NCBI RefSeq assembly: GCF_009680455.1
Contig: NZ_WKRD01000010.1
Coordinates: 35,412 to 99,411 of the forward strand
Direction: 5' to 3'
From: Lachnospira eligens
GTDB taxonomy: Bacteria > Bacillota > Clostridia > Lachnospirales > Lachnospiraceae
Length of the DNA stretch: 64,000 bases
In this document: one piece after another, positions 7,666 through 15,467 of the stretch
Position numbering within the stretch: position 1 is the stretch's first letter
Layout: each line of letters opens with the position of its first letter
Program-made: the position numbers and the translations under genes
The notes under the pieces: generated by a model
What the model saw: only the letters and a program-made list of their open reading frames with translations
What the model was told of the DNA's origin: nothing
Database searches by the model: none

Positions 7666-7699
7666 CCTCTTCGCTTTATGTTAAGTGAAGGGGTTTTTT
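7666..7699 (+). terminator. Rho-independent terminator
   Basis: Stem CCTCTTCGCTT (7666-7676) with AAGTGAAGGGG (7683-7693), including G-T pairs, then six T. It closes transcription coming from the sulfur operon or from the hairpin region before the XRE gene. Confidence 0.7.
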
Positions 7700-7829
7700 A
7701 TGTATGGAAGGAAAATGAGGAAACTACGCGATTCTCGCTACGCTGGATTGATATTTCAGGCATTTGTTAGTAACATTTTAATAAACAGACAGTGCTGTGA
7801 AATTAATTGACAATCAAGGAGGACGACAT

Positions 7830-7951
7830 ATGGATAAGCAGAAGACGGGCGAGCTTATAAGGAATGCGAGGATTAAAAAAGGGTATACCCAGGTTGAACT
7901 TGGTGATTTAATTGGTGTAACCAATAAGGCAATTTCAAGATGGGAAAAAGG
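7830..7951 (+). pseudogene. XRE-family regulator, 5' part (split by the mobile element)
   Basis: The first 40 codons plus two bases of a helix-turn-helix regulator: GYTQVELGDLIGVTNKAISR is the DNA-binding helix pair. AAGGAGG at 7816-7822 gives a good start. After WEK the frame enters the mobile element and stops within a few codons (TAA at about 7964). Joined to 15468-16230 at the GG core the frame is continuous: codon GGA is rebuilt across the junction and the protein reads on as DSFPDIGVIEEL, matching the standard WExGxSxPD pattern of XRE domains. As it stands the gene is inactivated unless the element excises. Confidence 0.9.
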
Positions 7952-7972
7952 GGGTTCACTTAGATAAAGATA
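7952..7972 (+). repeat. Left terminal inverted repeat / attL arm
   Basis: The 21 bases after the GG core match the complement of 15445-15465 at 17 positions, sharing CTTAG and TAAAGATA blocks. The equal distance of both repeats from the GG core supports the stated junction. Confidence 0.8.
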
Positions 7973-8565
7973 CCACATCAATCCCACGCTGACTTTTGCT
8001 CAACCGATACAGCCGGAGGGCTGGATAACAAGAAAAGGCGGTATGCGCCCCGTGGAGGGGTAGCATATCGCCTTTTCTTGTGGGGGTTTCCAAAGGGGGC
8101 AACGCCCCCATTTGGCACACGACTTTGCGAAGCAAAGTGTAGTGTGTTATACGCTCTGTCGGCGTTGCCGTGAAAATGCCGTTGCCGCCGGGGAGGGCAA
8201 GGGCATTTGAAGCGGCAGGAAAACAGGGCTGTGCTTGCGTGGCGTAGAGCCGTAAGCACAGGTCTGGTTTCAACAGCAGACTGGGCGTATATGAAAGCCC
8301 CCGTCCCTCGTCCTACGCTCCGACTTGTGGACAAAGTGTCCCGAAGTTGTGGCCACACTCCCGGAAAAGTAGCAGGACAGCGGGCAACCGTCAAGGCTGA
8401 AATGAACGGGGTTACACCCGGCCTTGACCGCCGCCCGCCGCCCCGCTGGATGGGTGGACAAGGCGGCCAATCCCTCAAAGTGCTTGTCCGCGCTCTTTCT
8501 GATTTTGAGGTATTCAGTTTTTCAAAATTGAATAATCAAAATAAATTTTTTCGATTGAAAAAATT
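7973..8565. other. Non-coding left end of the mobile element with hairpins
   Basis: Apart from the oriT, this stretch holds strong dyads: CAAGAAAAGGCG..CGCCTTTTCTTG (8029-8080) and CCAAAGGGGGC..GCCCCCATTTGG (8090-8115). It also contains GGACAAAGTGTCCCGAAGT (8329-8347), repeated almost exactly at 11272-11290. Open frames here on both strands (for example 8207-8617 plus strand) lack ribosome sites and known motifs and are probably not genes. AT-rich inverted sequence at 8538-8572 is a likely terminator for the ANT(6) gene on the minus strand. Confidence 0.5.
8115..8153 (+). other. oriT: oriT of the pMV158/MOBV type
   Basis: GCACAC (8115-8120), a perfect hairpin ACTTTGC-gaa-GCAAAGT (8122-8138) and then TAGTGTGTTATAC (8140-8152). 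This is the layout and core sequence of the pMV158 origin of transfer, where MobM nicks TAGTGTG/TTA; the predicted nick is between 8146 and 8147. A MOBV relaxase is encoded in the same element on the same strand, 4.3 kb downstream, which supports the call. Confidence 0.85.
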
Positions 8566-9432
8566 TTATTTGTTATCATCTTCAATGCCATATTTTTTCT
8601 TTTGCCGAATCACATAATTACTGATTTTTTCATCATATAGTGGATACTGGTAATCCAACTGGCATGCCACTTCTGACGAAACCTCCCGGAACAATGCCAT
8701 ACATTGTTCAAAGGATTCCCACATATGGGGATAGGAATCCATATTATAAGTGGACATAAGTCGTTCCCACAATTCCTCTGGGGCATATTGCTTCATAAAT
8801 TTATAGTTTTTTCCCAAACTGAAATGAAATCCCTGTTTGATACCAATCAGCCAGGAAATCATGCGAAGCAATTCTTTTCGTACTATATCATTCATATGGT
8901 CAATAGCAAAAAGAATTTCTTTGCGGCATAAGCCCTTTACTACATATGTTGTAGTATTCCAAAATTCATTACAGCAATCGTCAAACATTCTTTGAGTAGG
9001 CTTCTGCAAGTGGTAGTCTATATCCGTTGGTATTGGCGGCTTTACGATACGGTTGTCTTTATCCAACAGTAACTTTACCAGTTTATCCCATGTAAAATAC
9101 TCGTCTATCAGTTCCAGCGGCAGCAAAGTTAAATCTATCTTAACATCATCAGTAAACAGCATTAAATATGAAAATCCCTTTTCTACAGCTGGAAATAATT
9201 CCATATCTTCCGGCTTTTGCAGAATCAACCTTTCACCAAATATATCTAGCCATTTATCATCACTTGTGAAGCTGTCCATATCCGTAACAAAAAAAGTAAT
9301 ATCAAAATCCTGAAAATCATCAGGCGGAATATTTGTATTTGTTCTAGATCCTTCCAAAGTAACCATGCGAATGCGTTTGTCTGTTTTTGCAAAATTCAAA
9401 ACAATATCATAAACTTCCTTTTCTGATCTCAT
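8566..9432 (-). CDS. aadE: Aminoglycoside 6-adenylyltransferase, ANT(6) family (streptomycin resistance)
   Basis: A 288-residue nucleotidyltransferase with GSR near residue 29 followed by the metal-binding DFD within DFQDFDITFF, and long family-typical stretches such as EKGFSYLMLF, KIDLTLLPLE and GLCRKEILFAIDH. Enzymes of this family transfer AMP to the 6-hydroxyl of streptomycin. The sequence appears nearer to the ANT(6)-Ib branch than to ANT(6)-Ia, by memory of the family only. The start at 9432 is preferred because the GGAGGAG ribosome site lies over the codons of a longer frame beginning at 9447. Its AT-rich composition differs from the GC-rich mobilization genes around it, so it is a later addition to the element. 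Confidence 0.9.
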   Translation of the reverse strand: MRSEKEVYDIVLNFAKTDKRIRMVTLEGSRTNTNIPPDDFQDFDITFFVTDMDSFTSDDKWLDIFGERLILQKPEDMELFPAVEKGFSYLMLFTDDVKIDLTLLPLELIDEYFTWDKLVKLLLDKDNRIVKPPIPTDIDYHLQKPTQRMFDDCCNEFWNTTTYVVKGLCRKEILFAIDHMNDIVRKELLRMISWLIGIKQGFHFSLGKNYKFMKQYAPEELWERLMSTYNMDSYPHMWESFEQCMALFREVSSEVACQLDYQYPLYDEKISNYVIRQKKKYGIEDDNK

Positions 9433-9520
9433 TTTTATCTCCTCCAATTATTGAAATAGGTGTGAAACCATTTTAGGGCTTTCCCGCCTTGATTACCCTT
9501 TAGCAAAGACGGGCGGGACT

Positions 9521-9565
9521 GTCAACGGCGGCGCATGAAATGCGCCGTTCATCTTGACCGTTGAC
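9521..9565. repeat. Nested inverted repeat between aadE-like and tag genes
   Basis: Outer arms GTCAACGG (9521-9528) and CCGTTGAC (9558-9565) enclose an inner perfect stem GGCGCAT-gaa-ATGCGCC (9529-9545). It lacks a T-run, so it is not a standard terminator. The gap 9433-9615 around it is GC-rich like the element backbone. Confidence 0.6.
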
Positions 9566-9615
9566 TGGCTCGGCTGGCTTTGCTATCTCTCGATAAATTG
9601 TACCGAAATATTGAA

Positions 9616-10185
9616 TTATTCTGGTACATACAAATAGCAACCTTTCACATGGTCATTTACAATTCCGATTGCCTGCATATACGCATATATAATCGTGCTG
9701 CCTACAAACTTAAAGCCTCGTTTTTTTAAGTCTTTACTGATTCTATCTGAAAGTGGCGTTGTTGCAGGAATGTCCGCTTCCGATTTGAAATGATTATGAA
9801 TCGGTCTATTCTTAACATAAGACCAAATAAACTTATCAAAACTTCCGTATTCTTCTTGGATTTTGATAAATTGCTGTGCGTTTGTGATTGTCGACTTAAT
9901 TTTTAATCTATTGCGAACAATATTGGGATTTTGCATTAACTCATCAATTTTAGTTTCGTCATAGAGAGCAATTTTTTGATAATCAAACTCGTTGAAGGCT
10001 TCCTTAAATGCAGCTCTTTTATTTAATATCGTCAGCCATGATAATCCGGCTTGCATACCTTCAAGAACCAACATTTCAAATAGTTTTCTATCATCATGAA
10101 CGGGCTTTCCCCATTCCTCATCATGGTATTCTTTATAGAGTTCTGTGGTTGCCCACGAACATCTTTCTCTATCGTCTTTCTTCAT
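9616..10185 (-). CDS. tag: DNA-3-methyladenine glycosylase I (Tag family)
   Basis: A 189-residue protein with Tag signatures: N-terminal CSW, YHDEEWG, LFEMLVLEGMQAGLSW and a C-terminal NDHVKGC; Tag binds zinc with Cys/His residues from both ends of the chain. It removes alkylated adenine from DNA in base excision repair. The frame stays open 111 codons upstream across the neighbouring XRE gene, but the ATG at 10185 has a GGAGG ribosome site and matches the family N-terminus. It is cargo on the mobile element, with AT-rich composition like the neighbouring ANT(6) gene; Tag on a mobilizable element is unusual. Confidence 0.9.
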   Translation of the reverse strand: MKKDDRERCSWATTELYKEYHDEEWGKPVHDDRKLFEMLVLEGMQAGLSWLTILNKRAAFKEAFNEFDYQKIALYDETKIDELMQNPNIVRNRLKIKSTITNAQQFIKIQEEYGSFDKFIWSYVKNRPIHNHFKSEADIPATTPLSDRISKDLKKRGFKFVGSTIIYAYMQAIGIVNDHVKGCYLYVPE

Positions 10186-10223
10186 GGTATCCTCCGTTTG
10201 TAAAATTTGTTTTTGTCGCCCAC

Positions 10224-11024
10224 TTATTTTCTCCCCCGCTGGGGCTTTGGATTTTTCAGTAAATCTGACTTCTGCGCAATCCGCTTCAGCCACTTCCTTT
10301 CTTCCTCGGACAGCTTCTTGTAATTCAGTTTGAGCCGCTTGCAGATAAACATCATAGCCGCCTGTTCCGGGTCGCTGCCCGGGCTGGCGGTTTCCTCGGC
10401 GGTCTGTAAGAAATCTTCCAGAGGATTGTCCTCCGGGACGCTGAAAAAATCGTCCTTGTGGGCTTCCCGCAGGTCGAGGGCTATCTTGTTTATGTCCTGC
10501 TGTATCACATAGCGGCAAAAGCTGTCGTCGTCAATATGGGCGGCGATAAGCTGCCTTAACTGCGGGTCAGTCAAGCCGGGATTGTGTTGTTTCATAATCG
10601 TTGCACTCACGGCGTCCACAATGGCGTTTGCACTCTGTACCTGTTTTCCCGCCACGCCGTTCACATAGATTTCAAGGTCGGCCATGAGCCGGGGAAAATC
10701 CGGGTGGGTCGCCAGTTCACACAAAAGGGAATTGTCCACCCGCCCGCTTTTCAATAGTTCAATCATATCGTCGCTCAAACGCAGGTCTGCAAGATCGGCG
10801 TTTGGGTGATTTTTTGTTTGGGAACGGCCCAGCAGATAATCAACAGTCACTTCGTAAAACTTTGCTAACTCAATAAGGGCATAGTGGCTGATGTCTTTGA
10901 ACTTGTCCCCCTCATAACTGCCCAAAGCAGACTTGGAGAGATGGGTCTGCTCCGCAAGTTGTTCCAATGTCAGCCCACGCTCCACACGCAGGTCTTTTAG
11001 CCGTTCCTGTATGGATAACTCCAT
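10224..11024 (-). CDS. XRE-family transcriptional regulator of the mobile element
   Basis: A 266-residue regulator with an N-terminal helix-turn-helix (LTLEQLAEQTHLSKSALGSY, about residues 20-40) and a long helical C-terminal part of unknown function rich in Asp/Glu. The start at 11024 has AAGGAGGG upstream; an in-frame ATG at 11057 does not. It is GC-rich like the element backbone and divergent from the mobilization genes, the usual position of a repressor controlling transfer or excision genes. Confidence 0.85.
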   Translation of the reverse strand: MELSIQERLKDLRVERGLTLEQLAEQTHLSKSALGSYEGDKFKDISHYALIELAKFYEVTVDYLLGRSQTKNHPNADLADLRLSDDMIELLKSGRVDNSLLCELATHPDFPRLMADLEIYVNGVAGKQVQSANAIVDAVSATIMKQHNPGLTDPQLRQLIAAHIDDDSFCRYVIQQDINKIALDLREAHKDDFFSVPEDNPLEDFLQTAEETASPGSDPEQAAMMFICKRLKLNYKKLSEEERKWLKRIAQKSDLLKNPKPQRGRK

Positions 11025-11384
11025 GCTCTCCCTCCTTGTCTGCCCGATAAATTCCAATTTGTCACTCTGTACTTATTATTTTACCACAATTCCGAGAGCG
11101 TGGAAATAGCCTGTTTCTTAAGCCGATTTCCCACCTTTCGGATATACGGAACGGGCGGTCATTTAGGTGTAGACTTAGGGTAGTTCATCGATGGACAGCA
11201 CCTTGAAAACAGAATGACCGTCCGAAAAGGGATACCCCGGCTGGGGAAGCACCGCAAGGAGCCGGACTTCGGGACAAAATGTCCCGAAGTATGGGGAGCG
11301 TGCCAACGCCGGAACACGCCGCAGGAATGGGGCAGGAAACCTTTTCGGGGAGAACGGCAACGGAAAGCAAAATGGAGGGAACGC
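11025..11384. other. Divergent control region of the element
   Basis: This 360-base stretch between the XRE repressor and the mobilization genes contains an inverted pair GGGCGGTCATT (11152-11162) / AATGACCGTCC (11212-11222) and a perfect 10-bp hairpin CTTCGGGACA-aaa-TGTCCCGAAG (11267-11289). The hairpin sequence repeats part of the left end of the element (8329-8347). These are candidate operator or secondary transfer sites. An open frame that extends the next gene upstream to 11214 lacks a ribosome site. Confidence 0.5.
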
Positions 11385-11798
11385 ATGAGAGATAACCCCT
11401 ATAAAGACTTGCCGCCGCTGGAACGCAAGCCGGACGGTTCCCTTTACCGCATGACACCGGCGCAGAAGAAACAGGCGGCCAGCCTGATACGCCGGGAGTG
11501 CTGTTGCTTTGAGGACGGCAACTGCATTGTCCTTGATGATGGGGACACCTGCACCTGCCCGCAGACAGTTTCTTTCTCGGTCTGCTGTAAGTGGTTCCGC
11601 TGGGCGGTCTTGCCGCTGGACGGGACGCTGGAAGCGGAGATTTTCCGGGATAAGGACTTGAAACGCTGTGTGGTCTGCGGCGGTGTGTTCGTCCCCAAAT
11701 CCAACCGGGCAAAATACTGCCCCGGCTGTGCCGTCAGAGTTCACAGGCGGCAGAAAACAGAAAGTGAACGGAAAAGGAGGTCTGCTGTGGACAGTTAG
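11385..11798 (+). CDS. Cys-rich VLP-type mobile element protein
   Basis: A 137-residue basic protein with a dense run of cysteines in ECCCFEDGNC and CTCPQ, then a zinc-ribbon-like pair CVVCGGVF / CPGCAVRV and an Arg/Lys-rich tail. It resembles the cysteine-rich VLP proteins regularly found beside relaxase and RepA_N genes in clostridial mobilizable elements; function is unknown, a DNA-binding accessory role in transfer is possible. The ATG at 11385 has TGGAGGGA upstream. Confidence 0.75.
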   Translation: MRDNPYKDLPPLERKPDGSLYRMTPAQKKQAASLIRRECCCFEDGNCIVLDDGDTCTCPQTVSFSVCCKWFRWAVLPLDGTLEAEIFRDKDLKRCVVCGGVFVPKSNRAKYCPGCAVRVHRRQKTESERKRRSAVDS

Positions 11799-11909
11799 GA
11801 GCGAAAAAAGCCTTGATTTATCAGGCTCCGCAAGCCCCAAACCGGGGCAGGTGGTATAAAGTATCGCCCGCCCCGGAAAACGGGCTTCTAACCGTCCACA
11901 AAACGCACT

Positions 11910-12305
11910 ATGACAAATACCATCTATATCCATCAGCCGGAAAAGGCGTTCAGCTTCACCCGGCTCCCGAATTTCCTCTTTGAAGCCCCCACATTCAAGC
12001 CCCTGTCCAACGAGGCAAAGGTTCTGTACGCCTTTATCTTGCGCCGGACAGAGTTATCCCGCAAGAATGGGTGGGCGGATGACTGCGGACGGATTTTCCT
12101 GTATTACCCTATCTGTGAGGTGGTTGACCTGCTCCATTGTGGGCGGCAGAAAGCGGTGAATACCCTGCGGGAACTGCAATACGCCGGACTGGTGGAAATC
12201 CAGAAGCAGGGCTGCGGAAAACCCAACCGCATTTTCCCAAAATCCTATGAAGCGGTTCCAAACACCGACTTCAAGAAATCCGGTTCTGGTACGCCGGAGG
12301 ACTGA
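11910..12305 (+). CDS. Replication initiator protein A, N-terminal (RepA_N) domain protein
   Basis: A 131-residue protein with the RepA_N signature FTRLPNFLF followed by LSNEAKVLYAFILRRTELS, the winged-helix region of RepA_N plasmid initiators. Full initiators of this family are much longer, with a C-terminal domain; only the N-terminal domain is present, as is common in mobilizable elements of this type. It may bind an origin within the element or act as a regulator. No ribosome site better than GGC-rich sequence is seen before the ATG. Confidence 0.8.
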   Translation: MTNTIYIHQPEKAFSFTRLPNFLFEAPTFKPLSNEAKVLYAFILRRTELSRKNGWADDCGRIFLYYPICEVVDLLHCGRQKAVNTLRELQYAGLVEIQKQGCGKPNRIFPKSYEAVPNTDFKKSGSGTPED

Positions 12306-12487
12306 AAACCGTACCCATGAAGTACGGAAATCACTCCTGAGACGTACGAAAACCGGACGGTATATAGAAATACAAAGATAAAAAGATTGATTTATATTCT
12401 ATCCATTCCAATCCTATCCGAGCTATTTTCTGCGGGATTTTCCCTGTGGAAAACCCCGGATAGGAAAGGAATGGGGAAAGGAGCAGA

Positions 12488-13432
12488 ATGGCACAACACG
12501 CAATTTTACGGTTTGAGAAGCACAAGGGCAACCCGGCAAGGCCGCTGGAAGCCCATCACGAAAGACAGAAAGAACAGTATGCCAGCAATCCCGACATTGA
12601 CACAAGCCGGAGCAAATACAACTTCCATATCGTCAAGCCGGAGGGACGCTATTACCACTTCATTCAGAGCCGGATTGAGCAGGCCGGGTGCCGAACCCGC
12701 AAGGACAGCACACGGTTTGTCGATACGCTGATAACCGCCAGCCCGGAGTTTTTTAAGGGGAAATCCCCAAAGGAGATACAGGCGTTCTTCCAAAGGGCAG
12801 CGGACTTCCTCATTGGACGGGTAGGCCGGGAAAATATCGTGTCGGCGGTGGTACACATGGACGAGAAAACGCCCCACCTGCATTTGACCTTTGTTCCGCT
12901 GACAAAGGACAACCGCCTGTGCGCAAAGGAGATTATCGGCAACCGGGCAAACCTGACGAAGTGGCAGGACGATTTTCACGCCTATATGGTGGTGAAATAT
13001 CCCGACTTGGAGCGTGGGGAGAGTGCCAGCAGGACAGGCCGGAAGCATATCCCCACCCGGCTTTTCAAACAGGCGGTTTCCCTCTCCAAACAGGCCAGAG
13101 CCATTGAAGCCGCCCTTGACGGCATTAACCCGCTGAACGCCGGAAAGAAAAAAGAGGAAGCCCTCTCCATGCTAAAAAAGTGGTTCCCGCAGATGGAGAA
13201 CTTCTCCGGGCAGTTGAAAAAGTACAAGGTTAAAATCAATGACCTGTTGGCGGAGAATGAGAAGTTGGAAGCAAGGGCAAAGGCCAGCGAAAAAGGAAAG
13301 ATGAAAGATACGATGGAACGGGCAAAGCTGAAAAGCGAACTGGACAATTTACAGCGGCTGGTTGACCGTATCCCGCCGGATATACTGGCGGAACTGAAAC
13401 GTCAGCAGCGGCACACGGTAAAGGAAAGGTGA
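12488..13432 (+). CDS. MOBV family relaxase (Pre/Mob)
   Basis: A 314-residue relaxase. The N-terminus MAQHAILRFEKHKG resembles MobM-type proteins, and motif III reads HMDEKTPHLHLTFVPL (about residues 122-137), with the HxDExxPHxH metal-binding histidines. The C-terminal third is a coiled coil rich in Lys/Glu. MOBV relaxases nick oriT and pilot the single strand to a recipient using another element's secretion channel. An oriT of the matching type lies at 8115-8153. AAGGAG precedes the ATG at a good distance. Confidence 0.9.
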   Translation: MAQHAILRFEKHKGNPARPLEAHHERQKEQYASNPDIDTSRSKYNFHIVKPEGRYYHFIQSRIEQAGCRTRKDSTRFVDTLITASPEFFKGKSPKEIQAFFQRAADFLIGRVGRENIVSAVVHMDEKTPHLHLTFVPLTKDNRLCAKEIIGNRANLTKWQDDFHAYMVVKYPDLERGESASRTGRKHIPTRLFKQAVSLSKQARAIEAALDGINPLNAGKKKEEALSMLKKWFPQMENFSGQLKKYKVKINDLLAENEKLEARAKASEKGKMKDTMERAKLKSELDNLQRLVDRIPPDILAELKRQQRHTVKER

Positions 13433-13504
13433 TAGATATAAGCAGAAATTTTCGCCGCCTTTGTGCGGCATTGTACCTTGAAGACTGAATATGGAGGACA
13501 CTGG

Positions 13505-13699
13505 ATGGCAAAAAGCGAAAGCGATATTTTTACACCCCGGACAGGGCAGGTCATACAAGCAGAGAACGGCACGCAGTATTTTGTATGTGGGAACAACCGT
13601 ATAAAAATCTCCGAACACTTCGCCGCAGGCGGGAAGCCCCTCGGTGATCTGATTGTAGATGTGGTGCGGCATACCGCAGAAAAAGCCGCTTCAACCTGA
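13505..13699 (+). CDS. Small conserved mobile-element protein
   Basis: A 64-residue protein beginning MAKSESDIFTPRTGQVIQ, of unknown function. It lies between the relaxase and the recombinase on the same strand. The ATG at 13505 has GGAGGA upstream; a longer frame from 13463 does not. The short beta-strand-rich sequence (TQYFVCGNNRIKISEHF) shows no catalytic motif. A role as regulator or recombination directionality factor would suit its place but is not shown. Confidence 0.6.
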   Translation: MAKSESDIFTPRTGQVIQAENGTQYFVCGNNRIKISEHFAAGGKPLGDLIVDVVRHTAEKAAST

Positions 13700-13709
13700 T
13701 AGTCCATCA

Positions 13710-13770
13710 TTGATAACACGCCCACGCTTATGATATAATTGCCATAGAGCAAAAGTATTGTAAGCGTGGG
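13710..13770 (+). promoter_or_regulatory. Recombinase promoter with flanking inverted repeat
   Basis: TTGATA (13710-13715) and TATAAT (13734-13739) with an 18-base spacer. A perfect 10-bp inverted repeat, CCCACGCTTA (13721-13730) and TAAGCGTGGG (13761-13770), encloses the -10 box and start region; it could be an operator or form a hairpin in the leader RNA. Confidence 0.65.
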
Positions 13771-13799
13771 TTGTTTCTTTAGAAGGAGGATTTTTAACG

Positions 13800-15422
13800 G
13801 TGAAACAACCTTACAATACTACGATTTACAACACGGCGCTTTATATGAGATTGAGCCGGGACGATGAACTGCAAGGAGAAAGCGGGAGTATTCAGACACA
13901 ACGCATGATGCTCCGGCAATATGCCGCCGAGCATGGCCTGAATGTCATAGATGAATATATCGACGATGGATGGTCTGGAACGAACTTTGACAGGCCGGAT
14001 TTTCAGAGAATGATTGATGACATTGAGGACGGGAAAATCAACTGCGTTGTTACGAAGGATTTATCCCGCTTAGGCAGAAACTACATTCTGACCGGCCAAT
14101 ACACGGAAATCTACTTTCCCAGCAAAGGCGTCCGCTATATCGCTGTCAATGACAATGTGGACACCATCAACGGAGAGAATGAGCTTGCCCCATTCCTCAA
14201 CATTCTGAATGAAATGCACGCCCGCCAGACCAGCAAAAAGGTAAAAGCGGCCATGCGGACACGGTTTGCAAATGGCGCACACTATGGAGCCTATGCCCCG
14301 CTGGGCTATGTCAAAGACCCGGATAAGAAAGGTCATCTTTTGGTTGACTCGGAAACAAGGTGGATTATCGAAAAGATTTTTGACCTTGCCGTTCATGGCC
14401 GGGGAGCCGCCAGCATTACACGGATTTTGGTCGAAGAAAAAGTACCTACTCCCGGCTGGCTGAATTTCCAGAGATACGGCACTTTCGCAAATATCTATGC
14501 CGGAGCGCCGGAGGAAAAAGCCTATGCGTGGACGATAGCGCAGGTAAAAAGTATTCTGAAAGAGGAAACCTATATCGGACACAGCATCCACAATAAGCAG
14601 ACCAACATTTCATTCAAAAACAAGAAGAAAGTACGCAAGCCAAAAGAGGAATGGTATCGTGTGGAGAACACCCACGAAGCGATTATTTCCGAAGATGTGT
14701 TCCGTCAAGTACAGGAGCAGATTTGCAACAGGCGCAGACGGCAGAAGAACGGCACAACGCAGATATTTTCCGGGCTGGTAAAATGTGCGGACTGCGGTTG
14801 GTCGCTGGCCTATGGTGTGAACAGTCAGAACAAAAATCCCTATGCCCACTACCATTGTAGCAAGTACGGGCAAGGATTGCACCAGTGTTCCATGCACTAT
14901 ATCCGTTATGATGTGCTTTACGCCTATGTCCTTTCCCGTCTGCAATACTGGTCTGTGCTGGCACAGCAGGACGGGGACAAACTTCTGAAACGGCTACTTA
15001 ACGCCAGCGACAAGGAACGCAATACTGCAAGGAAGCGGCAGACAGCCGAACTGAAAAAGGCGGAAAAACGCAAAGCAGAAGTAGACACCCTGTTTGCAAA
15101 AATGTATGAGGACTGGTCTGCCGGACGCATTACAGAATACAATTTCAATATGCTGTCCGAAAAGTATCAGGGCGAACAGCGAGAATTGAACGCAAAAATT
15201 GAACGGCTTCACGAAGCGATGGAGGCCGCTGCCCAGACAGCGGTTGACGCTGAAAAGTGGATAGGTCTGATGAAACAGTATGTCAATCCCACAGAATTGA
15301 CGGCTGAACTTCTGAATACGCTGATTGAAAAAATCCTTATCCATGAAGCGGTCAAAAGTGAGGACGGAAGCCGGGAACAGGAGGTAGAAATCTTCTACCG
15401 CTTTATCGGCAAAATCGAATGA
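13800..15422 (+). CDS. Large serine recombinase (TndX/TnpX type)
   Basis: A 540-residue recombinase. The resolvase domain carries the nucleophile Ser19 in YMRLSRDD and the SGSIQTQR block; a recombinase domain follows (about 170-290), then a zinc ribbon with CADCG and later HYHCSKYG..HQC, and a C-terminal coiled coil. It excises and integrates the element at the GG core. Translation starts at GTG 13800 after AGAAGGAGG. It ends 45 bases from the right junction, the usual place for the integrase of this element class. Confidence 0.95.
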   Translation: MKQPYNTTIYNTALYMRLSRDDELQGESGSIQTQRMMLRQYAAEHGLNVIDEYIDDGWSGTNFDRPDFQRMIDDIEDGKINCVVTKDLSRLGRNYILTGQYTEIYFPSKGVRYIAVNDNVDTINGENELAPFLNILNEMHARQTSKKVKAAMRTRFANGAHYGAYAPLGYVKDPDKKGHLLVDSETRWIIEKIFDLAVHGRGAASITRILVEEKVPTPGWLNFQRYGTFANIYAGAPEEKAYAWTIAQVKSILKEETYIGHSIHNKQTNISFKNKKKVRKPKEEWYRVENTHEAIISEDVFRQVQEQICNRRRRQKNGTTQIFSGLVKCADCGWSLAYGVNSQNKNPYAHYHCSKYGQGLHQCSMHYIRYDVLYAYVLSRLQYWSVLAQQDGDKLLKRLLNASDKERNTARKRQTAELKKAEKRKAEVDTLFAKMYEDWSAGRITEYNFNMLSEKYQGEQRELNAKIERLHEAMEAAAQTAVDAEKWIGLMKQYVNPTELTAELLNTLIEKILIHEAVKSEDGSREQEVEIFYRFIGKIE

Positions 15423-15444
15423 CACATCTTGAGATACCCAACAA

Positions 15445-15465
15445 TATCTTTAACTAAGGGAAACT
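15445..15465 (-). repeat. Right terminal inverted repeat / attR arm
   Basis: Complement of the left repeat with 4 mismatches in 21 bases, immediately followed by the GG core at 15466-15467. Confidence 0.8.
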
Positions 15466-15467
15466 GG

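Larger units (their letters stand above)
7952..15467 (+). mobile_element. Integrative mobilizable element carrying aadE-like and tag genes
   Basis: A GC-rich block of 7516 bp in an AT-rich chromosome, inserted in an XRE regulator gene. Ends are defined by 21-bp imperfect inverted repeats (7952-7972 and 15445-15465, 17 of 21 matching) placed symmetrically about a GG dinucleotide present at both junctions (7950-7951 and 15466-15467). Contents in order: oriT, ANT(6) gene, Tag glycosylase, XRE regulator, Cys-rich VLP-type protein, RepA_N protein, MOBV relaxase, a small protein and a large serine recombinase next to the right end. It has no conjugation (type IV secretion) genes, so transfer must use a helper element. 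Confidence 0.9.

Noticed and set aside
8207..8617. 136-codon frame at the left end of the mobile element
   Set aside because: No ribosome site, Arg/Pro-rich composition of random GC-rich DNA, and it crosses the aadE terminator region.
10186..10518. Upstream extension of the Tag frame
   Set aside because: It overlaps the XRE gene in another frame; the family N-terminus and ribosome site point to 10185.
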